This document shows positions 15,998 through 25,596 of a DNA stretch of 64,000 bases, one piece after another (within the stretch, counting starts at the first letter, position 1; every line of letters starts with the position of its first letter). The stretch spans positions 1 to 64,000 of the forward strand of contig DATHTE010000073.1 of NCBI GenBank assembly GCA_035463475.1, given 5' to 3'. The DNA is from JACPDI01 sp035463475 (lineage in GTDB: Bacteria > Acidobacteriota > Vicinamibacteria > Vicinamibacterales > 2-12-FULL-66-21). Under the pieces are notes generated by a model. It ran no database searches. It was not told where the DNA came from and worked only from the letters and a program-made list of their open reading frames with translations. The translations under genes were made by a program, and so were the position numbers.

Positions 15998-16939
15998 ATG
16001 CGACCGCATCGCTCATCCCTTACGGCTGTGATCGTGACTGTGTGCCTCGCCGGCAGCGTGGGTGTGGCCGCCGGGCAGATGGAGAGGCCGGCGACGCAGC
16101 CCGGCCGGATGGTCGTGACGCCGGACTGGCTCGCGGCGCATGTCGAGGACGACAATCTCACCCTGCTGCACGTCGGCACCGTGCGCGGCAGTTACGATGC
16201 CGGGCACCTTCCGGGCGCGCGGTACGTCGCCCTCTCCGACCTCGTCGTCGAGCGACAGGGACTGCCGAACGAGCTGCCGCCGGCTGCCCACCTCGTTGCC
16301 CTGTTCGAGAAGCTCGGCGTCGGCAATGCTGGCCCGATCGTGATCTACGGCGACGACAAAGGGCTCTTCGCGGCACGACTGTTCTTCACTCTCGACTACC
16401 TCGGTCATGGCGACCGCGCGATGCTGCTCGACGGCGGCCTGGACCGGTGGACGCGCGAAAACCGCGCCCTCTCGGCCGAGTCGCGGCCGGTGAGCCCGCG
16501 TCCGTTTACGCCCCGGCTCAATCCGAACGTCGTGGCCGCGCTTCCCGCCGTTCGTGACATCTCCTGGGCCGTCAGGCGGGATCGAGCGAGCGGCTGGGCG
16601 CTCCTCGACGCGCGCCCCGACGCGCAGTTCACCGGCGGCGAAGCGGGGCAGGGGGTGTCCCGCCCGGGGCACATCCCCGGCGCCGCCAGTTTCTTCTGGG
16701 AGCGCGCGCTGGTGAGCCCGGACGATCCGGTGCTGCGTCCTGTCGTCGAACTGCAGAAGCTGATGGCAGAGGCGGGCGCGCCGCCGCCGACGCGCGTAGT
16801 CACGTATTGCCGGACTGGCGTGCAGGCGTCGTTTGCCTACTTCGTGGCGCGGTATCTCGGCTACGACGTCAAGTTGTACGACGGTTCTTTCCTGGAGTGG
16901 AGCCGCGCGGCCGACACGGAAATCGCCCAGGGCAAGTAG
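15998..16939 (+). CDS. Secreted thiosulfate/3-mercaptopyruvate sulfurtransferase (two rhodanese domains)
   Basis: 313 aa from ATG 15998, which gives a clean signal peptide (LTAVIVTVCLAGSVGVAAG) and has a GAGGGAG ribosome site. Two tandem rhodanese domains follow; the first (HVGTVRGSYDAGHLPGA) is the inactive structural half. The second carries the active-site loop YCRTGVQA with catalytic Cys at about residue 271. Such enzymes move sulfane sulfur to cyanide or thiols. The signal peptide suggests a periplasmic location. In-frame upstream starts would overlap the divergent small gene and bury the signal peptide. Confidence 0.88.
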   Translation: MRPHRSSLTAVIVTVCLAGSVGVAAGQMERPATQPGRMVVTPDWLAAHVEDDNLTLLHVGTVRGSYDAGHLPGARYVALSDLVVERQGLPNELPPAAHLVALFEKLGVGNAGPIVIYGDDKGLFAARLFFTLDYLGHGDRAMLLDGGLDRWTRENRALSAESRPVSPRPFTPRLNPNVVAALPAVRDISWAVRRDRASGWALLDARPDAQFTGGEAGQGVSRPGHIPGAASFFWERALVSPDDPVLRPVVELQKLMAEAGAPPPTRVVTYCRTGVQASFAYFVARYLGYDVKLYDGSFLEWSRAADTEIAQGK

Positions 16940-17225
16940 GGCGAACCCGTCCGGTTCGGCTCGCGGCTCCCGACGGCACTTGTATTGACGCAGCCGCGAG
17001 GCGAGACCGGCGAGTCGATGGCTGCGGTGAGCGCCTCTGTGGAGCGCCGCGAGCGCAAGGCGAAGCCGGACCGCGCCGCGCAGGCGCCAGAGTCCGGCTT
17101 GGGGTCTCGGCCGCCTTCGCCAAGGCTTCGGCGGCGGGCCGCCGGAGTTTCCAGCGTACCGGCGTCAACACCAGTGCGCTTCGGGGCGCTTCGGGTTTAA
17201 AGGCTCGCGCCACGCCATCCCGCGA
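16940..17225. other. Intergenic region with hairpin-forming repeats, no gene seen
   Basis: This is a 286-nt gap between two converging genes. It holds a short hairpin right after the sulfurtransferase stop (CGAACC/GGTTCG, 16942-16958) and a GC-rich palindrome (17110-17135). Open frames here are GC-driven and have no recognisable content. Confidence 0.6.
17110..17135. repeat. GC-rich palindromic repeat
   Basis: GCCGCC-TTC-GCC-AA-GGC-TTC-GGCGGC: nested complementary arms around a two-base centre. It looks like a dispersed palindromic element but only one copy is in the window. Confidence 0.45.
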
Positions 17226-18836
17226 TCAGCGCCTGACGCCGCCTCGCGTGATCGCGCCGGCCGGGTTCGAGGCGGTGAGGCGCGCGAGCAGGCGTTGCGC
17301 CGTCGCGCGCGTTTCCGACGAAGCGCCGAATACGCCCGAGGCGCCTCGGTACATCGCCGCGGCCCGATCGCGGCGTCCCGCGCGCTCGTGCAGCCGCCCG
17401 GCCTCCAGGAACGCCGCGCCGAGCACCGTCGGCGGGCACGACGTGCGCAGCCGGATGGCGTGCTCGAGGGCCGCGATCGCCTGATCGTCGTCGCCGCGCG
17501 CCTGCCGGAGCCGGCCCCATCGGTATTGCGTCACCGGATCCTCGGCGCGCAGGTCCAGCGCGCGCTTCAGCGACGACTCCGCGTGATCCAGATCATTGCG
17601 CTCGAGCGCGCGCCAGCCGTCCAGCGACAGCCGGTACGCCTCGGTCATCCTGACGTCGGAGCGCTCGCTGAGCCCGTGCTGCGCCTGGGAGACGATGTCG
17701 AGCGGGTCATCCGCCGGGGCGGCCGCGATCGCCGACCGGTACGCCGCCGAGGCGAGGTCCCGCTGTCCCATCCGGTCGTAGGCGAACGCCAGCCGCAACG
17801 CGGCGAGCGCTTTCGCGGAGTACGGCGCCTCCGGGCGCAGGTCGAGCACGGCCTTGAGGTGGTCGATCGCGCGGTCCGTTTCGACGAGCAGATCCAGCTG
17901 TCGCGCCATCCCGAGCCGGGCCTTCGTCTCTGCCATCTTCGCGTCCGCCACCTCCCCCTCGCGCGCGGCGGCGAGGACCCCCGCGTAGGTGTCGAGCGCC
18001 GCGGTCGGGTCATGGAAGTAGATGTCCTGGATATCGCCGATGAGCAGCGGGAACAGCGCGTTTTGCGGGTAGCGTCCGTGGAGTCGCTCGAGGACGGCGA
18101 CCGCGCGGTCGGGCCGCCGCTCGTACCAGAGATAGATGATGTGGAGCTGGAACTCCGCCTCGCCGCGCAGGACCTCTCCCGAGGACTGCGTGCGGAGCAT
18201 CCGCTGGAGCCCTTCGGTCTTGTTGCCGCCGGGCAAGAGCAGCAGCCACCGCAGGAACCGCAGGGCGGCCGGCGCCACGTCCGCGTAGTACTGGTAGAGC
18301 CCGATCCCGAAGTACGCGTCGTTCAGCTTCGGATCGAGCGCGACGGCGCGTTCGAGCGCCTGCTTGATCCGCTTCCCGTCGCGGGCGGCCGCGAGCTTCT
18401 CTTCGCGGAGCACGCGGAACTGCACGCGCAGCGCATAGGCCGCCCCCAGGTAGAACCAGGCCTCCGCCTCGCGCGGCGACCGGCGCGTCCAGACTTCGGC
18501 GGCCCCGATCGCCGCGTCAACGTCGCGCACGAACGACTCGTCGAGCGCCCGGCTGTTCGTGTCGGCCTGGATGCGCCACCAGTTCGCGGTGACGCGCAGG
18601 AGCTGGCACGCTTCCACCGGGGCCGGAGGACATGCCCGCGCCAGCTCCGCCTCGAGCAGGTCGATCCGCCCGTTGAGAATCGTGTCGTACGCGCGCCCGA
18701 GCGCCTCCGAGCCGCGCAGGCGACGCACTGCCGCGTCCGGGGAAGCGGCGAGGATCGCGGGCCCTGGCGGCAGCACCGCGAGCGTCAGCAGGGCGAAGGA
18801 TGCAGTCCACGCGACAGCGCGCTTCCGGATACCCAT
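17226..18836 (-). CDS. Exported TPR-repeat protein, unknown function
   Basis: 536 aa from ATG 18836, whose first ~30 residues form a signal peptide (AVAWTASFALLTLAVLPPG). The rest is helical with tetratricopeptide repeats, clear at EAWFYLGAAYALRVQF, LNDAYFGIGLYQYYADV and DPVTQYRWGRLRQARGD. TPRs mediate protein contacts in the periplasm or outer membrane. The ATG overlaps the ddl TGA by one base (TGATG), so the two genes are probably cotranscribed. The frame is open further upstream, but that sequence lies inside ddl. No enzyme motif is visible. Confidence 0.8.
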   Translation of the reverse strand: MGIRKRAVAWTASFALLTLAVLPPGPAILAASPDAAVRRLRGSEALGRAYDTILNGRIDLLEAELARACPPAPVEACQLLRVTANWWRIQADTNSRALDESFVRDVDAAIGAAEVWTRRSPREAEAWFYLGAAYALRVQFRVLREEKLAAARDGKRIKQALERAVALDPKLNDAYFGIGLYQYYADVAPAALRFLRWLLLLPGGNKTEGLQRMLRTQSSGEVLRGEAEFQLHIIYLWYERRPDRAVAVLERLHGRYPQNALFPLLIGDIQDIYFHDPTAALDTYAGVLAAAREGEVADAKMAETKARLGMARQLDLLVETDRAIDHLKAVLDLRPEAPYSAKALAALRLAFAYDRMGQRDLASAAYRSAIAAAPADDPLDIVSQAQHGLSERSDVRMTEAYRLSLDGWRALERNDLDHAESSLKRALDLRAEDPVTQYRWGRLRQARGDDDQAIAALEHAIRLRTSCPPTVLGAAFLEAGRLHERAGRRDRAAAMYRGASGVFGASSETRATAQRLLARLTASNPAGAITRGGVRR

Positions 18837-19990
18837 CAGAGGCTCGTTCTCACCTGCTGCTTCTCGGCGTGGCGCTCCAGCGCGAGCGCAATCAGCCGGT
18901 CGAGGAGGGCGGGATAAGAAAGCCCCGAGGCTTCCCACATCTTCGAATACATGCTGATCGTGGTGAACCCCGGGATCGTGTTCGCCTCGTTGAGATAGAT
19001 CTTCCCCGTCTTTCGGCTGAGCAGGAAGTCCACGCGCGCCATCCCGCAGCAATCGATCGCCTTGAACGCCTCGACGGCGAACCGGCGAATCGTCTGTTGG
19101 TCGGCGGGCCTCAGGTCCGCGGGGACGATGGTCTGCGATCGGTCATCGATGTACTTCGAATCGTAGTCGTAGAACTCCCGCGCCGGGATGATCTCGCCAG
19201 GCACCGAGGCCTCCGGTGTGTCGTTGCCGAGCACGGCGACTTCGATTTCGCGCGCGTCCGGCACGGCGGCCTCGACGATCACCTTGCGATCGAACTCGGC
19301 GGCCAGGTTCATCGCCGCCGGAAGCGCCGAGGCGTCGGCGACCTTCGAGATGCCGACGCTCGACCCCAGGTTGGCCGGCTTGACGAAGACCGGAAAGCCC
19401 AGGTGCTTGGCGATCATGCGTCCAACGGCCTCCGGCTGCGCCAGCCATTCGCTGCGCATCACGACTTCGTACGGGCCGACGGGCAGCTTGCGGGCCGCGA
19501 ACACGAGCTTCGACACCGCCTTGTCCATGCCGACCGACGACGCCAGCACGCCCGCGCCGACGTAGGGCACGTTGGCGAGCTCCAGCACTCCCTGGATCGT
19601 GCCGTCCTCGCCGTATGGTCCGTGGAGCACGGGGAAAATCGCGTCCAGATGGAGCTCCGTGACGGTCGCGACGGCGCCGTCATCGCCGCTGCTGCCCCGT
19701 CGATCGATGGCGAGCAACGTCTCGGCGCCGGGGCGCGGCAGCATGAACACCTCTCGCCCGCCGCGCGCGCGCGAGCCTTCCGAGCGGGTCTGCTCGATCA
19801 CCTCGGCCGCGGAGGCGGCGGTCGGCGGCCGGTCGGCGAGCAGCCAGCGCCCGTCCTTCTCGATGCGTATCGGGACCGGCTCGTAGCGCTGGCGGTTCAG
19901 GTTCGCGAACACCGCGGCCGCCGAGGCGAGCGAGACCTCGTGCTCGCCGGAGCGGCCGCCATAGAGCACGCCGACGCGGAGACGTTTCAC
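18836..19990 (-). CDS. ddl: D-alanine--D-alanine ligase
   Basis: 384 aa from GTG 19990 (KRLRVGVLYGGRSGEHEVS), with AAGGAT placed as ribosome site. The ATP-grasp landmarks are LHGPYGEDGTIQG, FVKPANLGSSVGISK, GMARVDFLLS and LNEANTIPGFTTISMY. It joins two D-alanines for peptidoglycan precursors in the cytoplasm. A longer frame upstream overlaps the divergent tgt start and would precede the usual N-terminus, so I do not use it. It shares a transcript with the TPR gene downstream. Confidence 0.95.
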   Translation of the reverse strand: MKRLRVGVLYGGRSGEHEVSLASAAAVFANLNRQRYEPVPIRIEKDGRWLLADRPPTAASAAEVIEQTRSEGSRARGGREVFMLPRPGAETLLAIDRRGSSGDDGAVATVTELHLDAIFPVLHGPYGEDGTIQGVLELANVPYVGAGVLASSVGMDKAVSKLVFAARKLPVGPYEVVMRSEWLAQPEAVGRMIAKHLGFPVFVKPANLGSSVGISKVADASALPAAMNLAAEFDRKVIVEAAVPDAREIEVAVLGNDTPEASVPGEIIPAREFYDYDSKYIDDRSQTIVPADLRPADQQTIRRFAVEAFKAIDCCGMARVDFLLSRKTGKIYLNEANTIPGFTTISMYSKMWEASGLSYPALLDRLIALALERHAEKQQVRTSL

Positions 19991-20016
19991 AGGGATCCTT
20001 GCGGTAGAAACTTGAT

Positions 20017-20022
20017 TATAAG
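20017..20022 (+). promoter_or_regulatory. Putative -10 box of a leaderless tgt promoter
   Basis: TATAAG sits 8 nt before the GTG start of tgt, so the message would start at or beside the start codon. No ribosome site precedes the GTG. No convincing -35 is seen. Confidence 0.4.
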
Positions 20023-20030
20023 CTACGAAC

Positions 20031-21194
20031 GTGGCGCCCGCGCTCGAGTTCACCGTGACGCACCGATCGGGTCACGCGCGCGCCGGCGTGCTGCGGACCG
20101 CGCATGGCACGGTCGAGACGCCGGCGTTCATGCCGGTCGGCACGCGCGCGGCGGTGAAGGCGGTTACGCAGCGGGACCTGGTGGACCTCGGAGCGCAGAT
20201 CATCCTCGCGAACACGTACCATCTCTACCTCCGGCCGGGTGACGATCTCATCGCGCGGCACGGCGGCCTGCACCGCTTCATGGCGTGGGACCGTCCGATC
20301 CTCACCGACAGCGGCGGCTACCAGGTGTTCAGCCTCGCCGACATCCGCACCGTCACCGACGACGACGTGCGCTTCCGGTCGCATCTCGACGGGAGCGAGC
20401 ACGCGATCTCTCCTGAGAAGGCGACCGACGTCCAGGCGCGGCTGGGATCCGACATCGCCATGGTCCTCGACGAATGTCTTGCGTCCCCCGCCGCTCCTGG
20501 CGCGGCCCGCGCGGCCATGGAGCGCAGCGCGCGCTGGGCGCGCCGCGCGCGAGATCGGTTCGTGGCGATCGCCGCCGGCGAGTCCCAGGGCCCATGCGTG
20601 ACCAATCCCGGGCAGGCGCAGTTCGGGATCGTCCAGGGGGGCGTCTATCCCGATCTGCGGGCGGAGAGCGTGCAGCGGACCACCGAAGTGGGATTCGACG
20701 GTTACGCGATCGGGGGCCTCAGCGTCGGCGAACCGGTGACCGTCATGTACGACGTGGTCGAGCACACCGCGCCGCTCCTTCCGCCCGACCGCCCGCGCTA
20801 TCTCATGGGCACCGGCATGCCCGACGACCTCGTCGAGTGCGTCGCGCGGGGCATCGACATGTTCGACTGCGTCCTCCCCACGCGCAACGCGCGGAACGGC
20901 CAACTGCTCACGCGCGAGGGGCGGCTCGTGATCAAGAACGCCCGCTACGCGGCGGACGAGCGGCCGCCGGATGAGGCCTGCGGCTGCTACACCTGCCGGA
21001 CGTTCTCGCGCGCGTATCTGCGTCACCTTTTCCTGAGCCAGGAAATGACGGCCGCGACCCTCAACTCGTTGCACAACCTCTACTTTTACCTTGACACGAT
21101 GAAACGGATTAGAGAGGCTATAACGTTCGGCACGTTCGAGAATCTTCGACAGGAATTCCACCGGACGTTTTCACGCCGATCCATCGCGACATGA
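20031..21194 (+). CDS. tgt: Queuine tRNA-ribosyltransferase (tRNA-guanine transglycosylase)
   Basis: 387 aa. Landmarks are TPAFMPVGTRAAVKAV, LTDSGGYQVFSL (catalytic Asp), GIVQGGVYPDLR, YAIGGLSVGEP, the nucleophile region DMFDCVLPTRNARNG, and the zinc site CGCYTC with a downstream His. It swaps guanine 34 for the queuosine precursor preQ1 in GUN anticodons. The GTG start is followed by normal family sequence. It heads a plus-strand run into yajC-secD-secF, the classic order, and overlaps yajC by 4 nt (ATGA). Confidence 0.96.
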   Translation: MAPALEFTVTHRSGHARAGVLRTAHGTVETPAFMPVGTRAAVKAVTQRDLVDLGAQIILANTYHLYLRPGDDLIARHGGLHRFMAWDRPILTDSGGYQVFSLADIRTVTDDDVRFRSHLDGSEHAISPEKATDVQARLGSDIAMVLDECLASPAAPGAARAAMERSARWARRARDRFVAIAAGESQGPCVTNPGQAQFGIVQGGVYPDLRAESVQRTTEVGFDGYAIGGLSVGEPVTVMYDVVEHTAPLLPPDRPRYLMGTGMPDDLVECVARGIDMFDCVLPTRNARNGQLLTREGRLVIKNARYAADERPPDEACGCYTCRTFSRAYLRHLFLSQEMTAATLNSLHNLYFYLDTMKRIREAITFGTFENLRQEFHRTFSRRSIAT

Positions 21195-21532
21195 ACGTGT
21201 TAACTGACTCGCACCTGTTGGCCATGGCGGCCCCGGCCGGAGGGCCGAACCCTCTCTGGCAGTTCGTCCCGTTCGCGCTCATCCTCGCCATCTTCTACTT
21301 CCTGATCCTTGCCCCGATGAAGCGGCGCCAGCGAAAGGTCCAGGACTTCCAGTCGTCCCTCAAGGTGGGGGACAGCGTGGTCACCACTGGCGGGATCTAC
21401 GGGCAGATCACGAAGCTGGATGAGCGCACCGTGCAGCTCCAGGTCGCCGACAAGGTACGGATCCAGATCGCCCGCGCGGCGATCGGCGGCTATCAGGGGC
21501 AGGAACCCGTCGTCCCCGAGTCGGGCGCCTGA
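21191..21532 (+). CDS. yajC: Preprotein translocase subunit YajC
   Basis: 113 aa with one membrane helix (FVPFALILAIFYFLILAPM) followed by the cytoplasmic part with LKVGDSVVTTGGIYGQI. YajC associates with SecDF at the inner membrane. The ATG overlaps the tgt stop. It lies 34 nt before secD. Confidence 0.93.
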   Translation: MNVLTDSHLLAMAAPAGGPNPLWQFVPFALILAIFYFLILAPMKRRQRKVQDFQSSLKVGDSVVTTGGIYGQITKLDERTVQLQVADKVRIQIARAAIGGYQGQEPVVPESGA

Positions 21533-21566
21533 AGGGCCGGCGGCCATCGCCTGAGATTCAGATCCC

Positions 21567-23129
21567 ATGAACAAGAACCTGCGCTGGAAAGTCCTCACAA
21601 TTCTCGCCGTGGTTGCCGTCGCGGTCTGGGCGTTCTATCCGCCCGCCACGAAGGTCCGTCTGGGCCTCGACCTCAAGGGGGGTGTCCACCTCGTGCTCCG
21701 GGTGCAGACCGAGGACGCGCTCCGCATCGAGACGGAAACGACCGCCGAGCGGCTCCGCGATTCGCTCAGCAGCCGCGGCATCAACGTGACGACCACCCCG
21801 GTCTCCGCGACCGAGTTCCGCGTCGACGGCGTGCCGCCCGACCGTGACCAGGAGTTCCGTCGCACGGCGGACGAGGAAGTGGGCGCCAACTTCAACCGGG
21901 AGTCGGGCGCGCGCGGCACCTACACCTACCGGCTGAAGCCGAACGTCGCCAACCAGCTGCGACAGGACTCGGTCACCCAGGCGCTGCAGACGATCGAGCG
22001 CCGCGTGAACGAGCTCGGCGTGGCCGAGCCGATCGTCGCGCTGCACGGCGCCGGTGCGGACCAGATCCTCGTTCAGCTGCCGGGCGTGACCGACGTGGCG
22101 CGCGCGAAGGAGATCATCCGGTCCACGGCGATGCTGGAGCTGAAGCTCGTCGAAGCGGGGCCGGCCTCGTCGCGCGAGGAGCTCCTCAAGCCTTACAACG
22201 GGCGTGAGCCGTCCGACATGATGGTGGTGCCCGGAGTGAACGAGGCGGCGGAGGGAGGCCGCGCGGAGACCGTGTACTACCTGGTGCGGCGCGTCGCGGC
22301 CGTCACCGGGCGCGACCTGCGCAACGCGCGCCCCACGCTCGACGAGAACAACCAGCCTGCCGTGGCCTTCTCGCTGAACCGGGAAGGAGCGCGCAAGTTC
22401 GGAGCAGTGACAGGGGCCAACGTCGGGCGGTATCTCGCGATCATCCTGGACGGCCAGGTGCGCTCGGCCCCGCGCATCGACAGCCGCATCAACGATGAAG
22501 GGCGCATCACAGGCTGGTTCACCCAGCAGGAAGCGGCGGACCTCTCGCTGGTGCTGCGATCCGGCGCGCTGCCCGCCTCGCTGACGTACCTTGAAGAGCG
22601 GACGGTCGGGCCCACGCTGGGCCGCGACTCGGTACGCGCGGGGGTGATGGCGTCGATCACGGGCCTCGCGCTCGTCGCGCTGTTCATGCTCGTCTACTAC
22701 AAGCTGTCGGGCATCAACGCGCTGCTCTCCGTGGCGCTCAACCTGGTGATCCTGCTCGGCTTCATGTCGTACATCGGCGCGACGATGACGCTGCCGGGGA
22801 TCGCGGGGTTCATCCTCACGATCGGCATGGGGGTCGACTCGAACGTGCTGATCTTCGAGCGCATCAAGGAGGAGATGGCCGCGGGCAAGGGCGCGCGGCC
22901 GGCTGTGGCGGCCGGCTTCGACCGGGTGTTCCTCACGATTCTCGACACGCACATCGCGTCCCTCATCGCGGCGGGGTTCCTCTTCCAGTTCGGCACGGGG
23001 CCCATCCGCGGGTTTGCGACGACGCTGTTCTTCGGTCTCCTTTCAAACGTGTTTACCGCGGTGTTCGTCTCGCGGACGCTGTTCGAGCTGGTGCTGGGGC
23101 GCCGCGCCGCAGCGAAGTTGAGTATCTGA
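21567..23129 (+). CDS. secD: Protein translocase subunit SecD
   Basis: 520 aa. One N-terminal helix is followed by LGLDLKGGVHLVLRV, a large periplasmic domain (residues ~40-340), and five membrane helices with GVDSNVLIFERIKEE, the SecD D-x-N signature that takes part in proton coupling. With SecF it uses the proton motive force to complete export of proteins through SecYEG. Length and order in the operon are normal. secF begins 1 nt after the stop. Confidence 0.96.
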   Translation: MNKNLRWKVLTILAVVAVAVWAFYPPATKVRLGLDLKGGVHLVLRVQTEDALRIETETTAERLRDSLSSRGINVTTTPVSATEFRVDGVPPDRDQEFRRTADEEVGANFNRESGARGTYTYRLKPNVANQLRQDSVTQALQTIERRVNELGVAEPIVALHGAGADQILVQLPGVTDVARAKEIIRSTAMLELKLVEAGPASSREELLKPYNGREPSDMMVVPGVNEAAEGGRAETVYYLVRRVAAVTGRDLRNARPTLDENNQPAVAFSLNREGARKFGAVTGANVGRYLAIILDGQVRSAPRIDSRINDEGRITGWFTQQEAADLSLVLRSGALPASLTYLEERTVGPTLGRDSVRAGVMASITGLALVALFMLVYYKLSGINALLSVALNLVILLGFMSYIGATMTLPGIAGFILTIGMGVDSNVLIFERIKEEMAAGKGARPAVAAGFDRVFLTILDTHIASLIAAGFLFQFGTGPIRGFATTLFFGLLSNVFTAVFVSRTLFELVLGRRAAAKLSI

Positions 23130-23130
23130 C

Positions 23131-24093
23131 ATGAGAATCTTCACGAACCCGCACTACAACTTCCTGCGGTGGCGGTGGCACGCGCTGGCCCTGTCCGCCG
23201 TCGTGATCCTCGCCGGCATCGGGCTGATGATCTCGCGCGGCGGCCTGCCGCTCGGCGTCGACTTCTCGGGCGGCACGGTCCTGATCTACAAGTTCGACCG
23301 GCCCGTGACCGAAGACGCGGTCCGCCAGGCGATCCTGCATCTGCCGGGCGAAGAGGTCGTGCAGTCGTACGGGAGTCCGAGCGAGAACCAGATCCTGATT
23401 CGCCTGCCGGAGCTCGTCGAGGAACAGGGAGCGAGCGTCGAGCGGGGGGCGCGCGGAGTCGAAGAGGCGCTCGTCAAGGCGAACATCGGTACGCCCGAGC
23501 TGCGGAGCCGGGAGATCGTGGGCCCGGTCATCGGGCGGGATCTGCAGCGGAAAGGGGTCTACGCCACGTTCGCGTCGATCCTCGGCATCACGGCCTACAT
23601 CGCCCTGCGCTTCCGGTTCAGCTTCGCGATCGGGGCCATCGCCGCGACCTTCCACGACATCTTCGTCACGCTCGCGTTCCTGTCGTTTGCCGGGTACGAG
23701 CTGTCGCTCAACATCGTCGCGGCGCTGCTGACGATCACGGGCTACTCGGTCAACGACACGATCGTCGTCTTCGACCGCGTGCGTGAGAACCTGCGGAGCA
23801 TGCGTCGGGACGCGCTCGACCAGGTGGTGAACACGAGCGTCAACCAGACCCTCGGCCGCACGATCATCACCGCCGGCACCACGTTCTTCGCCGTGCTGGC
23901 GTTGTTTCTGTTCGGCGGCGAAGTGCTGCACGGCTTTGCCTACACGATGCTCGTGGGCATCGTCGCCGGGACGTATTCGACGGTGTTCATCGCGTCGGCC
24001 ATCGCGATCATCTTGAGCAAGCGGAAGGCGGCGGCGCGCGCGGCGGGCGCCCAGGCGGGGGAGAGGAAGGACCGGAAGGCGCGCGCATCGTGA
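23131..24093 (+). CDS. secF: Protein translocase subunit SecF
   Basis: 320 aa. It has GVDFSGGTVLIYKF after the first helix, then a periplasmic part, and membrane helices with GYSVNDTIVVFDRVREN (SecF signature with the coupling Asp/Arg). It works with SecD. The ATG lies one base after the secD stop, implying coupled translation. The C-terminal tail is Ala/Arg/Lys-rich. Confidence 0.96.
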   Translation: MRIFTNPHYNFLRWRWHALALSAVVILAGIGLMISRGGLPLGVDFSGGTVLIYKFDRPVTEDAVRQAILHLPGEEVVQSYGSPSENQILIRLPELVEEQGASVERGARGVEEALVKANIGTPELRSREIVGPVIGRDLQRKGVYATFASILGITAYIALRFRFSFAIGAIAATFHDIFVTLAFLSFAGYELSLNIVAALLTITGYSVNDTIVVFDRVRENLRSMRRDALDQVVNTSVNQTLGRTIITAGTTFFAVLALFLFGGEVLHGFAYTMLVGIVAGTYSTVFIASAIAIILSKRKAAARAAGAQAGERKDRKARAS

Positions 24094-24166
24094 GCGGTGG
24101 CCCCCGTGGCGTGAGCCGCTCGGGTTCGCGTCGCGGCCGCGCAGGGTCCGCGGCACCGCTGGACAG

Positions 24167-24976
24167 ATGGACTTGCTGATCGCGGCGCTGCTCGGCGTGC
24201 TGCAAGGCCTCACGGAGTTCCTGCCGATCTCCTCGACGGCGCACCTGCTCATCGTCGCAGATCTGCTCGGGTACGAGGATCCCGGCGGGGTGTTCACCGT
24301 CATGATCCAGCTCGGGTCGATCCTGGCGGTGATGTGGTTGTACCGGGAGAAGATCGCCGCCGTCGCGCTGGGGCTGCCCTCGGACCCGCAGGCCCGGCAC
24401 TTCGCGACCGCTGTCCTCGTCGGGTTCCTGCCCGCGCTGGCTGCCGGCGCGCTGCTGGCCAACTACGTGAAGACGGTGCTCTACGAGAGCCCGCGGGTCA
24501 TCGCGCTCGCGTTCGTGATCGGCGGGATCGTCATGCTGCTCGTCGAGCGGTTCCGCCCGGCGCCGACCGTGTGCGAGGCGGATCGCACGCCCGTGCGCCG
24601 CGCGTTCGGGGTCGGGGTGTTCCAGACGGTCGCGCTCATTCCCGGCGTCTCGCGCTCCGGCGCCACGATCGTCGGCGGGATGCTGATGCGCCTGGACCGC
24701 GCCGCCGCGGCGGAGTTCTCCTTCTTTCTGGCGATGCCGACGATGATCGCCGCGTTCGTGCACGATTTGCTCGACCTCGTAGGGGCCAGGGGTCAGGTGG
24801 CGCCGGGGCGCGCCGCCGAGATCGCCGTGGGCTTTCTCGCGGCGTTCGTCGCGGCCGCCATCGTCGTTGGGCCGTTCCTCAGGTTTGTCGGGCGCGCCGG
24901 GTTCGCGCCCTTTGCGTGGTACCGCATCGCTGCCGGCGTGGCCCTGCTCGGCGCGATCGGCATGGGACTGCTGTGA
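24167..24976 (+). CDS. uppP: Undecaprenyl-diphosphatase (BacA family)
   Basis: 269 aa polytopic membrane protein. It has LLGVLQGLTEFLPISSTAHL at the N-terminus (catalytic EFLPISSTAH) and LIPGVSRSGATIVGG in the middle, both diagnostic. It dephosphorylates undecaprenyl diphosphate so the carrier can be reused for peptidoglycan and surface glycans; family members confer bacitracin resistance. It begins 73 nt after secF and ends in a 4-nt overlap (GTGA) with the DUF502 gene. Confidence 0.95.
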   Translation: MDLLIAALLGVLQGLTEFLPISSTAHLLIVADLLGYEDPGGVFTVMIQLGSILAVMWLYREKIAAVALGLPSDPQARHFATAVLVGFLPALAAGALLANYVKTVLYESPRVIALAFVIGGIVMLLVERFRPAPTVCEADRTPVRRAFGVGVFQTVALIPGVSRSGATIVGGMLMRLDRAAAAEFSFFLAMPTMIAAFVHDLLDLVGARGQVAPGRAAEIAVGFLAAFVAAAIVVGPFLRFVGRAGFAPFAWYRIAAGVALLGAIGMGLL

Positions 24977-25596
24977 TCCAGTGGCTGCGGCGCAGTTTCG
25001 TGACCGGGTTTTTCGTGACCGTCCCCCTCGTGGTCAGCGTCGCGGCGCTGGTCTGGCTGTTCCGCCAGGTGGACGGGTTTCTCGGGCCGCTCTACGCGAA
25101 GTGGCTCGGGCGCGAAGTTCCGGGGCTCGGGCTGGCGACCATCGTGGTGGGCGTGCTGATGATCGGCGCGTTTGCCGGAAACGTGCTCGGCAAGAAGCTG
25201 GTGCAGCGCGGCGAATCGTACCTGCTGCGGCTGCCGGTCTTCCGCACAATCTACGCGCCCGTCAAGCAGCTGGTGGTGGCGTTCTCGCCGGACAACGAGT
25301 ACGGCTTCAAGCGTGTGGTCCTGGTGGAGGACAGCGCGCGCGGCTTCCTGCTCGGCTTCCTGACGCGTGAGTTCACCGTCGATCGTGGCCAGGGACCGGA
25401 ACCGCTGATCGCCGTTTACGTGCCCACGAACCATCTGTATCTCGGCGACGTGCTGATCTGTCCGCGCGACAAGGCCGCGTATCCCGACATCACGGTCGAA
25501 CAGGGCATCCGGATCTTCCTCACCGGCGGGATGGCGCTCGCCGCGCGGCTGCGGGCACGCCGGGGAGACGATTGGGCAGAAGGGTTCCGGGTCTAA
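24973..25596 (+). CDS. DUF502 family membrane protein
   Basis: 207 aa from GTG 24973. Two membrane helices near the N-terminus (FVTGFFVTVPLVVSVAALVW and ATIVVGVLMIGAFAGNVLG) precede a soluble C-terminal part with PVFRTIYAPVKQLVVAF and VYVPTNHLYLGDVLICP, the conserved blocks of DUF502. The molecular role of the family is not established. Translation is probably coupled to uppP. The open frame further upstream lies inside uppP and is not used. A repeat tract begins at its last codons. Confidence 0.88.
   Translation: MIQWLRRSFVTGFFVTVPLVVSVAALVWLFRQVDGFLGPLYAKWLGREVPGLGLATIVVGVLMIGAFAGNVLGKKLVQRGESYLLRLPVFRTIYAPVKQLVVAFSPDNEYGFKRVVLVEDSARGFLLGFLTREFTVDRGQGPEPLIAVYVPTNHLYLGDVLICPRDKAAYPDITVEQGIRIFLTGGMALAARLRARRGDDWAEGFRV

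Noticed and set aside
21558..22952. 464-aa antisense frame opposite secD
   Set aside because: Arg/Asp/His-rich antisense shadow; secD on the plus strand is unambiguous.
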